This document shows, piece after piece, positions 1 through 7,369 of a stretch of DNA of 64,000 bases. Position 1 is the stretch's first letter, and the number at the start of each line of letters is the position of its first letter. The notes under the pieces were generated by a model that was given only the letters and a program-made list of their open reading frames with translations, searched no databases and had not been told where the DNA came from. The stretch spans positions 1-64,000 of the forward strand of contig JBGSPI010000003.1 of assembly GCA_041738715.1 (NCBI GenBank). The letters are read 5' to 3'. This DNA comes from Chamaesiphon sp041738715 (GTDB taxonomy: Bacteria; Cyanobacteriota; Cyanobacteriia; Cyanobacteriales; Chamaesiphonaceae). Both the position numbers and the translations under genes were made by a program.

Positions 1-74
1 GTCGATTCAATGTCTAGTAATTGGCAGGTTGTTGTTGAATTAATGTCTTTATCCCCACACAAACTACCTAATTA

Positions 75-512
75 TCAACAAGGCTTGAGAGCTATGAGGC
101 TTATTCTATCAGCTTTATAGGCGGCTTGTCGCCCCGACAGAAACTGAACATAATATCCATCTGCTCGTTTCACAAGTCTTACCCGTTTAATCTGGTCTGG
201 TTGATAGAAATTCAGGTCGCGAGTACCTTTTAATTTCAATTTTCCAATTCCACATTTGTCGATAAAGTTGATAGATTTTCTGTCTTCTGAAAGTTTCCAC
301 GAGTTGGTTTTATACTCAACTGAGCGGCAATCTTTCTGAAACTTGGGAAACCCGACTTTTTTGCCTTTAACCCCTTTTTTGACGTTTTCATAAAACCGAG
401 AAATACTAGACCATGCTCTTTCTGCACTTGCTTGCCGAGCTATTGCGCCTAACTTATTTTCTCTAAAGACTCTAGAGAAAGTCTCCCTAGAAGGGGGAGA
501 CTCTAACCCCAT
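75..512 (-). pseudogene. TnpB (IS200/IS605 OrfB) remnant
   Basis: This is a 145-aa piece of an IS200/IS605-type TnpB RNA-guided nuclease. The middle of the family is recognisable: the ASAERAW segment near residue 29, the KKVGFPKFQK and CRSVEYKT stretches around 51-70, and VRLVKRADGYYVQF around 111-124. The normal N-terminal helix-turn-helix part is missing and the protein stops where the RuvC-like catalytic domain should begin, so no DED residues remain and it cannot be an active nuclease. The first 17 residues are unlike the family and are encoded by a short inverted repeat (positions 480-502). I see no TnpA partner. It is a truncated relic; the window edge is close, but the stop codon at 75 lies inside the window, so the truncation is real. 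Confidence 0.8.
480..502. repeat. 8-bp perfect inverted repeat at TnpB remnant end
   Basis: AGTCTCCC at 480-487 and GGGAGACT at 495-502 form a perfect stem around a 7-nt loop. It sits at the 5' end of the TnpB remnant, where IS200/IS605 elements often carry subterminal hairpins. It could be the hairpin of the old element or an unrelated palindrome; no matching second end is visible in the window. Confidence 0.4.
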
Positions 513-524
513 TTTCTTGGTAGG

Positions 525-794
525 TTAGAACTTAGCTCTCACCGTAAACTCATAATCACCTCCAGCCTCTAGTTGGTAGTCCCATTGCTTCAAGAATCGC
601 CCCAGAGCATCTTGAATCAACGAGCGACCTAAAGATGGCTCGACGATTAATTTTATCTCACCTTCTCGGCAACACCATTGAAATTCCCAGGAAAAATCCC
701 CAGCACTGACTTCTCCGGTGACTCTGCCAAATTGCCAAGAATGCTGGGTGACACGCACATGGGCAGTGGTTTCGGGTAAACGGCGTTTGGTCAT
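525..794 (-). CDS. DUF3146 family protein
   Basis: An 89-aa protein matching my recollection of the cyanobacterial DUF3146 family, whose function is unknown. The pattern is RLPETTAHVRVT at the N-terminus, a W-F-W rich middle (SWQFGR, FSWEFQW), then VEPSLGRSLIQDALGRFL and a C-terminal GGDYEFTVRAKF. The open frame extends to 884, but the family begins at the methionine at 794 and the extra 30 residues look unrelated, so I start it there. It lies about 100 bp downstream of NAD kinase on the same strand and may be co-transcribed with it. No signal peptide or membrane segment is present. Confidence 0.75.
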   Translation of the reverse strand: MTKRRLPETTAHVRVTQHSWQFGRVTGEVSAGDFSWEFQWCCREGEIKLIVEPSLGRSLIQDALGRFLKQWDYQLEAGGDYEFTVRAKF

Positions 795-893
795 GTTGAC
801 GACGGCAACTATCCTGAAGGCAAATAATATCTCGATTTTAGATCGGACTGGGAAATTTGGGTAAGCCAAATGTTTGTCCGACAATAAGAATTT

Positions 894-1811
894 TCAAGGC
901 AATTCTACTGATGTTGGCTTGGCAATGTGCGGTAATCCCCAACCGAGTTTTTCGCGCAGGATTTTAAAATATTCTGGCGGCTGGAGCCGAATAAATTTAG
1001 CTGGATATGGCGAGCGTTCGATCTCGATCCTAAAGTCAGGCAAAATATAACACCCACCATTGCCATCTACTACCATGACTAGTCGATTGGGATTGGCTGA
1101 GTGGATGGTTACGGGTTCAGTATCAGAAAAAACCAATGCGCGCGATGCAAGGGAATGGGGACAGATGGGAACTAGCTGAAGTGCGGCTACACCTGGTGCC
1201 ACGACTGGGCCGCCAGCACTGAGCGAATAGGCAGTAGAACCAGTGGGGGTGGAGAGAATCACGCCGTCGGCGGCAATATCTACCGGTGCGTGTCTGCCGA
1301 CTGTGACTTCAAAGTGGCACATGCTAGTCAGCGGTTCGCGGTGGATCACCATCTCATTTAAACAGAGAGCTTCCCATAAGAGTCGTTCACCTTGGCTGAC
1401 CCGGACGGTGAGCATCGCCCTTTCTTCGACCTGATAATCGCCTGCGATCGCCCGCTCGATGGCTTCTGGTAGTTGATTGATATAGGTTTCGGTTAAAAAC
1501 CCCATGTGGCCAGTATTGACCGTTAGCAGGGGAATTCCAAAGGGAGCAACCTGACGAAATGCCGCCAGCACTGTCCCGTCTCCACCAAGGACGATGCCCA
1601 GACTGATGCTATCGTCAAAACCTGGCGGACATAAAGATTCGATCGGTCTGTGGATGATGGGTCGATCTGATTGACAGTAACCTAAAATCCCACCTTTGGC
1701 TGCGGCTAAACATACTCCCCAGCCCAATCCTGTCAACTTTGTTCTGATTTCCTCAGCAATCCGACAAGCTACAGGCTTGCCCTCATTATAAATGATGCCT
1801 AGTTTTGGCAC
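894..1811 (-). CDS. nadK: NAD kinase
   Basis: A 305-aa ATP-dependent NAD kinase that phosphorylates NAD to NADP in the cytosol. The diagnostic GGDGT motif is at residues 76-80, followed by the NTGHMGFLTE segment, the NEMVIHRE substrate loop near 153 and the DGVILSTPTGSTAYSLSAGGP-type signature near 183. Length is normal for the cyanobacterial enzymes. Cyanobacteria usually carry two NAD kinase paralogues, and I cannot tell which one this is. It is followed by the DUF3146 gene on the same strand. Start is ATG at 1811, with MPKLGIIYN giving the expected first beta strand. Confidence 0.93.
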   Translation of the reverse strand: MPKLGIIYNEGKPVACRIAEEIRTKLTGLGWGVCLAAAKGGILGYCQSDRPIIHRPIESLCPPGFDDSISLGIVLGGDGTVLAAFRQVAPFGIPLLTVNTGHMGFLTETYINQLPEAIERAIAGDYQVEERAMLTVRVSQGERLLWEALCLNEMVIHREPLTSMCHFEVTVGRHAPVDIAADGVILSTPTGSTAYSLSAGGPVVAPGVAALQLVPICPHSLASRALVFSDTEPVTIHSANPNRLVMVVDGNGGCYILPDFRIEIERSPYPAKFIRLQPPEYFKILREKLGWGLPHIAKPTSVELP

Positions 1812-2132
1812 AAACGGAGTCCTACTTAAAATTTTTCGAGTCTGAGTCTTGAGTCAATTTCTCACAGGGAATGCTGCGAGGAATCTGGGGGTTAGCGATC
1901 GGTAGAATGACCAAGATGATCTTTGGACATTATTATCGCATATCGGTCGCGCTCCATGACGATTGTTACAGTGACAGCGATCCCCAGGACAAATGACTAG
2001 CATTATTCATGCCGAATACTTCTAGAGATTAACTAAAAACGTCCCGAGCAAGATTTCGATCGTCCCAGCGGAATGATCGATCCTCCCAGTGGACAATCGC
2101 TCAGTGGTCACACCAATTCATGAGCATGGCGA
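1812..2132. other. Intergenic region, nothing recognised
   Basis: This 321-bp stretch upstream of nadK and downstream of ycf39 has no plausible ORF, no RNA gene and no strong hairpin that I can see. It presumably contains the nadK promoter. Confidence 0.5.
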
Positions 2133-3125
2133 CTACTTCATCAGGGCTTTTCGCTTCTTCTGTTGTTTGGCGGCTTGGGCTTCTTTTTGCTTATTTTTTT
2201 CGTAATCTAATTCTTTGAGTTTCCGCATGATCCGGCTAAAGTACTCTTGGAGATAAGCTTCTAAGGTGCCGATCTCTTGTGGATCGATGCCAAAAATTTG
2301 ATAAACCTCCTCCATATTTGCCGTTAATGGTTTACCAGTGGCTAATACTTCGGTGAAAGATAATCTGTCAGCCGCATTCCAACTCCACTCAAAAAAGCGT
2401 AAGATCTGCCGCATCAGCCGAATTACGCCGATCGGTACATTGGTAATCTTCGCTTCTTTCCCAGACTGGCGTTCGCAGAAACTAATGATTTCCTGACCGC
2501 TCCAAGCTCGATTGCCCACAATCGGAAAACTTCGGTTACTAGTTTCCGGGACAGAAAGCGCGCGCACGGCAAATTTTGCCACATCCTGGGTATCTAGATA
2601 GGCAATCGGGGCAGATTCCCCAGTCATCCACACCGGTTGTCCCTCTAAAATCGGGATCGCATACTGCCCGATTAGACCCTGCATGAATCCGGCGGGGCGC
2701 AAGATTGTGTAATTCAATCCTGATTCAGCTAAAAATAGTTCGGTGCAATGTTTGATTTCCATCAATGGCACATTGGGATAGTTTTCCGCACCGAGAATCG
2801 AGAAAAAGATAAATCGCTCGACTTTCGCCTCAACAGCAGCTTGAATTAGGGTAACTTGACCATCCCAGTCAACGCGCTTGATACTGAGTGAATCTGTCGC
2901 TCTGGCGGTAGCCGCATCAATCACCGCTGTTACCCCCTCTAAAGCGGCTGGCAGGGTGCTAGGGTCGCATAAATTTCCGACCACTAATTCGGCTCCCCAT
3001 TCCTTCAAAAAAGCCGCTTTTCGCGCGCTTCTGACTAGACAACGGACTTGATAGCCTTCATCCAACGCTCGCCGTGCAATCTGTCTTCCCAATGTACCTG
3101 TGGCACCGACAATTAATAATGTCAT
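2133..3125 (-). CDS. ycf39: Ycf39-type atypical SDR (PSII assembly factor)
   Basis: A 330-aa NmrA-like atypical short-chain dehydrogenase. The N-terminal Rossmann motif GATGTLG is at residues 7-13, followed by the characteristic RCLVR and the FIFFSILGAENYP, MEIKHCTE and TILRPAGFMQGLI segments. This pattern is Ycf39, which in Synechocystis joins high-light-inducible proteins in a complex that delivers chlorophyll to newly made D1 during photosystem II assembly. The C-terminus is a Lys-rich charged tail (residues about 305-330), which may be a lineage extension. It lies on the same strand as petM, about 150 bp downstream. The start at 3125 fits the beta strand MTLLIVGATG exactly. Confidence 0.88.
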   Translation of the reverse strand: MTLLIVGATGTLGRQIARRALDEGYQVRCLVRSARKAAFLKEWGAELVVGNLCDPSTLPAALEGVTAVIDAATARATDSLSIKRVDWDGQVTLIQAAVEAKVERFIFFSILGAENYPNVPLMEIKHCTELFLAESGLNYTILRPAGFMQGLIGQYAIPILEGQPVWMTGESAPIAYLDTQDVAKFAVRALSVPETSNRSFPIVGNRAWSGQEIISFCERQSGKEAKITNVPIGVIRLMRQILRFFEWSWNAADRLSFTEVLATGKPLTANMEEVYQIFGIDPQEIGTLEAYLQEYFSRIMRKLKELDYEKNKQKEAQAAKQQKKRKALMK

Positions 3126-3273
3126 CTATAAAAAGAATAATTAAAAAATATTAAAGCTAATATAGATATTAACAGACAAATCTGATTTTAGTTAACAAAA
3201 GTTTACATGGAATCGACAATGGGGCAGTGGCTAATGGTCTGGGAATAACCAATAACCAATCACCCCTAAGCGA

Positions 3274-3381
3274 TTATTCCTCTTCTGGACCCTGAATCTT
3301 GAGAAACAAGAATCCTAGGCTCAAACCGACTAGAATCAAGCTTGAAGACAAAATTGCCGCGTTAAAAATTTCCCCAGCCAT
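3274..3381 (-). CDS. petM: Cytochrome b6f complex subunit PetM (subunit 7)
   Basis: A 35-aa single-helix protein read directly from the DNA. It begins MAGEIFNAAILSSS, continues with a hydrophobic helix (about residues 10-27) and ends with the family signature LLKIQG-type stretch, here FLKIQGPEEE. PetM is a small peripheral subunit of the cytochrome b6f complex in the thylakoid membrane. A Shine-Dalgarno-like GAGGAG lies upstream of the ATG (positions about 3394-3399 on the reverse strand). It is divergent from pdxA, with 198 bp between the two starts, and is upstream of ycf39 on the same strand. Confidence 0.92.
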   Translation of the reverse strand: MAGEIFNAAILSSSLILVGLSLGFLFLKIQGPEEE

Positions 3382-3579
3382 AACTGAAATACTCCTCGAT
3401 CGTTAAATGTTAGATAATATAATCCCCTATCTCGGGCATCTGCCCAATTTATCGTAACAGTTATCGGGAGTAGGGGATAGAGGGTAAGGAGTTGTAGGGG
3501 CTGGTTGATAAGATTGACTAGAACGTACATTGCGGTTAAGTTTAAAACCCGCGCGTACCGGAGTAGTGAGCAGAGGAAA

Positions 3580-4620
3580 ATGAGTAAACCTAGATTAGCG
3601 ATCACCTTGGGCGATCCGGGGGGGATCGGGACGGAAGTTGTGCTCAAAGCGGCGATCGATCCCAGCCTCGCCGGAATCGATTTGACGATAGTTGGCAATC
3701 GGCAATTATTAGAGAGTAGTTATCAGCAGTTGCGGCAGCAAGTACCCGCCACAGTCAAGTTAGCCCATCCGGCAGACTTAGATCTAATTGATGTGCCGCT
3801 TTCTGAAGATATTTGTGCTGGTGTCAAAATCGGCAGAGGAAATGCGGCGAGTGGGGCGGCGGGGTTTGCCTATCTGGACTTAGCGATCGATCTTACCTTA
3901 GCCGGAAAATTTCAGGCGATCGTCACTGCTCCCATCGCTAAATCGGCGTGGTTGGCTGCGGGACATCATTACCCTGGACAAACTGAATTACTAGCTCTCA
4001 AGGCGGGTAGAGACCGCTTTGGGATGTTGTTTGTGGCTGTCTCGCCCCATACTGGTTGGACATTGCGAACGCTGCTGGCGACGACACATATTCCCCTGGC
4101 GCAAGTTCCCACCGCATTGACTCCAGAATTACTCAGTCTCAAGCTAGGTTTACTAGTTGAGTGTTTGCGGGATGACTTCGGGCTACAATCGGGATCGATC
4201 GCGATCGCCGGATTGAATCCCCATAGTGGTGAAGGGGGTCAATTGGGGCGAGAGGAAGTGGACTGGCTAGATGACTGGCTGAAGACGCAACGACAGATTT
4301 ATCCACAGTATCAATTACTGGGGCTATTACCGCCGGATACAATGTGGGTGAAACCAGGACAAGCCTGGTTTGGCACTGCTCCCAGTCCCCAAACGGCTGA
4401 TGCTTATTTAGCTCTCTATCACGATCAGGGGTTGATTCCGGTGAAGCTGATGGCATTTGATCGAGCAATTAATACGACGATTGGGTTGCCGTTCGTGCGG
4501 ACTTCGCCGGATCATGGCACTGCCTTTGATATTGCGGGTTTGGGGGTGGCAGATGCACGGAGTATGTTAGCCGCGATTCATCTAGCTGCGGAGTTGGCAA
4601 CTCGTCGGGTTAAGAGTTAG
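3580..4620 (+). CDS. pdxA: 4-hydroxythreonine-4-phosphate dehydrogenase
   Basis: A 346-aa PdxA, the NAD-dependent enzyme that oxidises 4-phosphohydroxy-L-threonine in the DXP-dependent pyridoxal phosphate pathway. The N-terminal ITLGDPGGIGTEV motif starts at residue 8. The metal-binding histidines are seen in GHHYPGQTE, LYHDQGLIP and RTSPDHGTAFDIAG. The open frame extends 25 codons further upstream, but the ATG at 3580 is preceded by CAGAGG and gives the normal family N-terminus, so I choose it. It is divergent from petM. Nothing indicates degradation. Confidence 0.94.
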   Translation: MSKPRLAITLGDPGGIGTEVVLKAAIDPSLAGIDLTIVGNRQLLESSYQQLRQQVPATVKLAHPADLDLIDVPLSEDICAGVKIGRGNAASGAAGFAYLDLAIDLTLAGKFQAIVTAPIAKSAWLAAGHHYPGQTELLALKAGRDRFGMLFVAVSPHTGWTLRTLLATTHIPLAQVPTALTPELLSLKLGLLVECLRDDFGLQSGSIAIAGLNPHSGEGGQLGREEVDWLDDWLKTQRQIYPQYQLLGLLPPDTMWVKPGQAWFGTAPSPQTADAYLALYHDQGLIPVKLMAFDRAINTTIGLPFVRTSPDHGTAFDIAGLGVADARSMLAAIHLAAELATRRVKS

Positions 4621-4762
4621 GGAATAGGGGTTTGAAGGGTGCTCAACTCCACACTATCATTCTCCCCCGGCGGCAAAACTATTTTATGCCGCAAGAAACT
4701 ACCAGATCAACAGACTGCCATACTCGCAAATAATCAACCAAATGGTTCTGGGCTGATGATTT

Positions 4763-5226
4763 TTGCCGATAAAAGTACTTATTAAAGGTAAATTTAAAGC
4801 TGGTCAATTTAACGGACAGGGTACCAGAACAGATGAAAATGGCAATGTGTACGTGGGGAGTTATCTCAATGGCAAACCAAAAGGTAAAGGATCGCTAACA
4901 ATGGCGAGTAAAGATATCTATGAAAGTAGTTTTAAGAATGGTAGATTTAATGATACAGGAATTTACAAATATGCCAAGAGCGATCGATATGATAGTGAGT
5001 TTAAAGATGGTTGATTTGCCGGTCGTGGTACAATCGTGTCAGGGGGTAATCGCTGTGAAGGACAATTTAGTGGTGGTAAACTGAATCGTCAGGCTACCGT
5101 AAATACAAAAATGACGAACAATTTATCAGAAAATTTAAGAATGGTGGAAAAGAAGGGAAAGGAGTATTAATTTATGCGGATGGAAACAAAGTAGAAGGAG
5201 TTTGGAAAAGAGATAAGCAACAATAA
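4763..5226 (+). pseudogene. Decayed MORN-repeat protein gene
   Basis: The first 83 codons (4763-5014, TTG start) encode MORN-like repeats with the usual G-x-G and Y-x-G-x-(W/F) spacing (FNGQGTRTDENGN, YVGSYLNGKPKGKG). The frame stops at TGA 5012-5014, immediately after DG, where a MORN repeat would continue as DGRFAGRG. One C-to-T change in CGA would create this stop. Downstream, MORN-like coding continues in frame (FAGRGTIVSGGN), then shifts frame near 5088. It then runs on as GYRKYKNDEQF and GKEGKGVLIYADGNKVEGVW to a TAA at 5224-5226. One nonsense change and one frameshift therefore separate this from an intact gene of about 155 codons. No signal peptide is left at the start, so the 5' end may also be damaged. 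Confidence 0.7.
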
Positions 5227-5303
5227 AACAAATTATTATCACCACTGTTTTTGATTCTGATACTGACTTTTAATTGATTCTTAATTCATGTTTAATCTAT
5301 ACT

Positions 5304-5936
5304 ATGAACTTGGCTAAGTTATTTGCTGATGGTGGTGTGGTGATGTACCCACTTGTAGCTGCCTCAATTTTGATTGTAGCGTTTGCGATCGAGCGTCTAT
5401 ATTTTTGGACAAAAATGGTCAAACGACAAAAACTGTTGATCCGCACTGTTCTAGATCTGTATCAACGAGAATATCATCTAGTCATCGATCGACTTGAACG
5501 CGAACAAGATCTACCGATTGCCAGAATTTTTCTAGCAGCGATCAGGATTAAAGATGCTACCCCAGAGGAATTTAGATTAGCGATGGACAGTGAAGTTTAT
5601 GCCGAAATGCCGATCTTTCGCCGCTTTACCAATTTCTTCGATTCGGTAATTGGGATTGCCCCTTTACTGGGATTGTTAGGCACAGTTACTGGTCTAATCT
5701 CTTCATTTTCTTCACTCAAAATCGATCAAAATATCGGTGCTGGTTCCACTAATGTGGTTGGCGGTATTTCCGAAGCTTTAGTTAGTACGGCATCTGGTGT
5801 GGTGGTGGCATTACTTGCCTCTGTTTGTGCCAATCTATTTCGCGGCTTTTATCAACGTCAAATTTCTCAAATTCAAGAATCTACAGGTCAATTAGAATTA
5901 ATCCATCGCCGCTACTGGCAAAAGGGGATTAGGTAA
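5304..5936 (+). CDS. exbB: ExbB/TolQ-type proton channel protein
   Basis: A 210-aa MotA/TolQ/ExbB family protein of the inner membrane. It has three hydrophobic segments: residues about 8-28, about 115-140 (the IGIAPLLGLLGTVTGLISSF signature) and about 158-180 (ALVSTASGVVVALLASV). With ExbD it forms the proton-driven motor that energises TonB. A TTG-initiated frame starts 30 nt upstream, but ATG at 5304 gives the family-like MNLAKLFADGG. It is followed after 112 bp by exbD, with a 7-nt tandem repeat between them. The receptor and tonB genes downstream indicate TonB-dependent import rather than Tol or motility. Confidence 0.9.
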   Translation: MNLAKLFADGGVVMYPLVAASILIVAFAIERLYFWTKMVKRQKLLIRTVLDLYQREYHLVIDRLEREQDLPIARIFLAAIRIKDATPEEFRLAMDSEVYAEMPIFRRFTNFFDSVIGIAPLLGLLGTVTGLISSFSSLKIDQNIGAGSTNVVGGISEALVSTASGVVVALLASVCANLFRGFYQRQISQIQESTGQLELIHRRYWQKGIR

Positions 5937-5955
5937 TAGTTCATTCAGTTGAAAG

Positions 5956-5976
5956 TTGAGAGTTGAGAGTTGAAAT
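5956..5976. repeat. Short tandem repeat, 7-nt unit
   Basis: Three copies of a 7-nt unit (GTTGAGA-like) lie between exbB and exbD. Heptanucleotide short tandem repeats of this kind are common between cyanobacterial genes. No function is indicated. Confidence 0.6.
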
Positions 5977-6048
5977 TGATTTCCTCTTAGAAGGGGGATG
6001 ATTTAAACCATATTTTTTGGTAATAGGGAACAAGTAATAAGAGTTAAT

Positions 6049-6453
6049 ATGCGATTTATAAATGAAGCTGAAGATCGTCCACCGGAAGTTAATGTTGTGC
6101 CATTAATCGATGTAATTTTTGCAATATTGACATTTTTTATTATCACATCACTCAGTCTAAGTCGCACCGAGGGTTTATCGGTTAACCTGCCTAGTGCTAG
6201 TACTGGGAAAAGTCAAGATCAAACCAAAATCGTGATCACAATTAACGCTGAAGGGGCTGTTTCGCTCAATCGTAAATCGATCGATCCAACTAATCTTGTC
6301 GCTGAAATTAAATCCTTGATGGTTAAAGACCAACCAACAATGGTCGTAATTAACGCTGATGAAAAAGTGGGACATGGATCGGTTGTGGCAGCAATGGACT
6401 CGGTGCAACAGATTCCTGGAGTGAAGCTGGGAATTGCAACTAAACGTAAATAA
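6049..6453 (+). CDS. exbD: ExbD/TolR-type proton channel protein
   Basis: A 134-aa ExbD/TolR protein. A short cytoplasmic start leads to one transmembrane helix containing the conserved aspartate: VNVVPLIDVIFAILTFFI, with Asp at residue 21, the proton-carrying position in this family. The remaining periplasmic domain has the usual pattern (VITINAEGAVSLNRK, VVINADEKVGHGSVVAAMD). It is the partner of the ExbB gene 112 bp upstream. The two should assemble as a pentamer-dimer motor powering TonB. Confidence 0.9.
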   Translation: MRFINEAEDRPPEVNVVPLIDVIFAILTFFIITSLSLSRTEGLSVNLPSASTGKSQDQTKIVITINAEGAVSLNRKSIDPTNLVAEIKSLMVKDQPTMVVINADEKVGHGSVVAAMDSVQQIPGVKLGIATKRK

Positions 6454-6799
6454 CAAATGAATAATGTACAGTACTGCCAAAAAAGATCGATTGTTAGTCT
6501 AATTCGCGCCGATTTGTGGCAAATCCAGACGGAGATAGTTCGAGTTTTGGGGTGCCGAAGTATTTGGCCAAAAGGTGGCAATTATCAATACTCCTGTAGG
6601 CTTGCAACTTTGTCCATTAGCCAGCATCAAGTAAATACTACATTAATACGCATCTAAATTTTAACTAGTACTAAGCGGCAGAAATAAGCCGACCATTTTC
6701 TTTCTCCGGTGTTAGTGAGAAGTTTTACGTGCTGTCATTTGACTTGTTCCAACTGGGTGCGGTATCTGTCTTTTAAATCAGACTATTGAATCAAATTAA
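6454..6799 (+). other. Intergenic region between exbD and repeat-protein gene
   Basis: This 346-bp stretch holds a 66-codon frame (6457-6657) with no family likeness, Cys-rich and of odd composition, which I do not accept as a gene. I see no RNA gene, clear terminator or promoter. Confidence 0.4.
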
Positions 6800-7174
6800 A
6801 TGACTAGTGACCCCGTGCCCGTTGGATCTCCCTTCGAGAATCGACCCAAGAAAGCAAAGCTGCTATCCATTGGCATTGCCCCTCATGATGGCATTTTTTC
6901 AATTGGGGTCTCACCACATGGGTTAATTTCCATTGGTGTGATGCCGCACGGATTAGTTTCAATTGGCTTAGTGCCGATGGGTGTAGTCTCGATTGGATTG
7001 GTTTCGATGGGGCTATTTAGTGCTGGAATTACCACGATGGGATTAGTGAGTTTTGGTCGAGTGAATATGAGCTTAATTCAACTCAATTCAACTCAGATCG
7101 ATTCTCCAGGGGAGAGGCCCCGCCAACGACAGCCATCTGAATCGCCGATGAATCACCATCATCAGTCTCACTGA
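6800..7174 (+). CDS. Decapeptide-repeat protein with His-rich tail, unknown
   Basis: A 124-aa protein with an unusual architecture. After a polar N-terminus of 22 residues come seven back-to-back repeats (residues 23-93; the first is 11 residues and the rest are 10). The consensus is S-I-G-[VL]-x-P-[HM]-G-[LV]-[IVF]; examples are SIGVSPHGLI, SIGVMPHGLV and SIGLVPMGVV. The first three repeats have PH, the later ones PM, SM or TM. A polar linker follows and the protein ends NHHHQSH. There is no signal peptide. The regular hydrophobic/Gly pattern suggests either a beta-solenoid or a membrane-embedded sheet. The His and Met positions suggest metal binding. It lies between exbD and a TonB-dependent receptor gene on the same strand, so a role in that uptake system is a reasonable inference only. 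A dispersed 17-bp repeat overlaps its 3' end (7111-7127). Confidence 0.6.
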   Translation: MTSDPVPVGSPFENRPKKAKLLSIGIAPHDGIFSIGVSPHGLISIGVMPHGLVSIGLVPMGVVSIGLVSMGLFSAGITTMGLVSFGRVNMSLIQLNSTQIDSPGERPRQRQPSESPMNHHHQSH

Positions 7175-7219
7175 CAATTTGAAAGCTGGATTTTTTAAAC
7201 ACCTTTTGCAAATGAACTC

Positions 7220-7270
7220 AGCGGTTTTAACCGCTACTTATGGTGCAAAGTCGCTCTGTGCTGACTTTGC
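7220..7270 (+). promoter_or_regulatory. Two hairpins in leader of TonB-dependent receptor
   Basis: AGCGGTT (7220-7226) pairs with AACCGCT (7229-7235), and GCAAAGTC (7245-7252) pairs with GACTTTGC (7263-7270). They lie 100-150 bp before the receptor start and after the repeat-protein gene. Neither is followed by a T run, so they are not simple terminators. I looked for a cobalamin riboswitch core because the receptor resembles BtuB, and did not find one. They may be RNA structure in the receptor leader. Confidence 0.35.
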
Positions 7271-7369
7271 CTGATTAGCCACGACTTCTAGTTGTTGGCA
7301 TTTCTTTGGGACAATTCTAGTGATTGAGCCGATGAATTTACAACCAAAAATTATTGAGGAGCGCATATT

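Noticed and set aside
3336..3698. A 120-codon reverse frame across petM and the start of pdxA
   Set aside because: It covers two recognised genes and has no protein-family features.
6457..6657. A 66-codon frame after exbD
   Set aside because: Odd composition, no ribosome site and no likeness to any family.
7220..7270. Hairpins before the receptor taken as a cobalamin riboswitch
   Set aside because: The conserved B12-box core is missing, and the hairpins are short.
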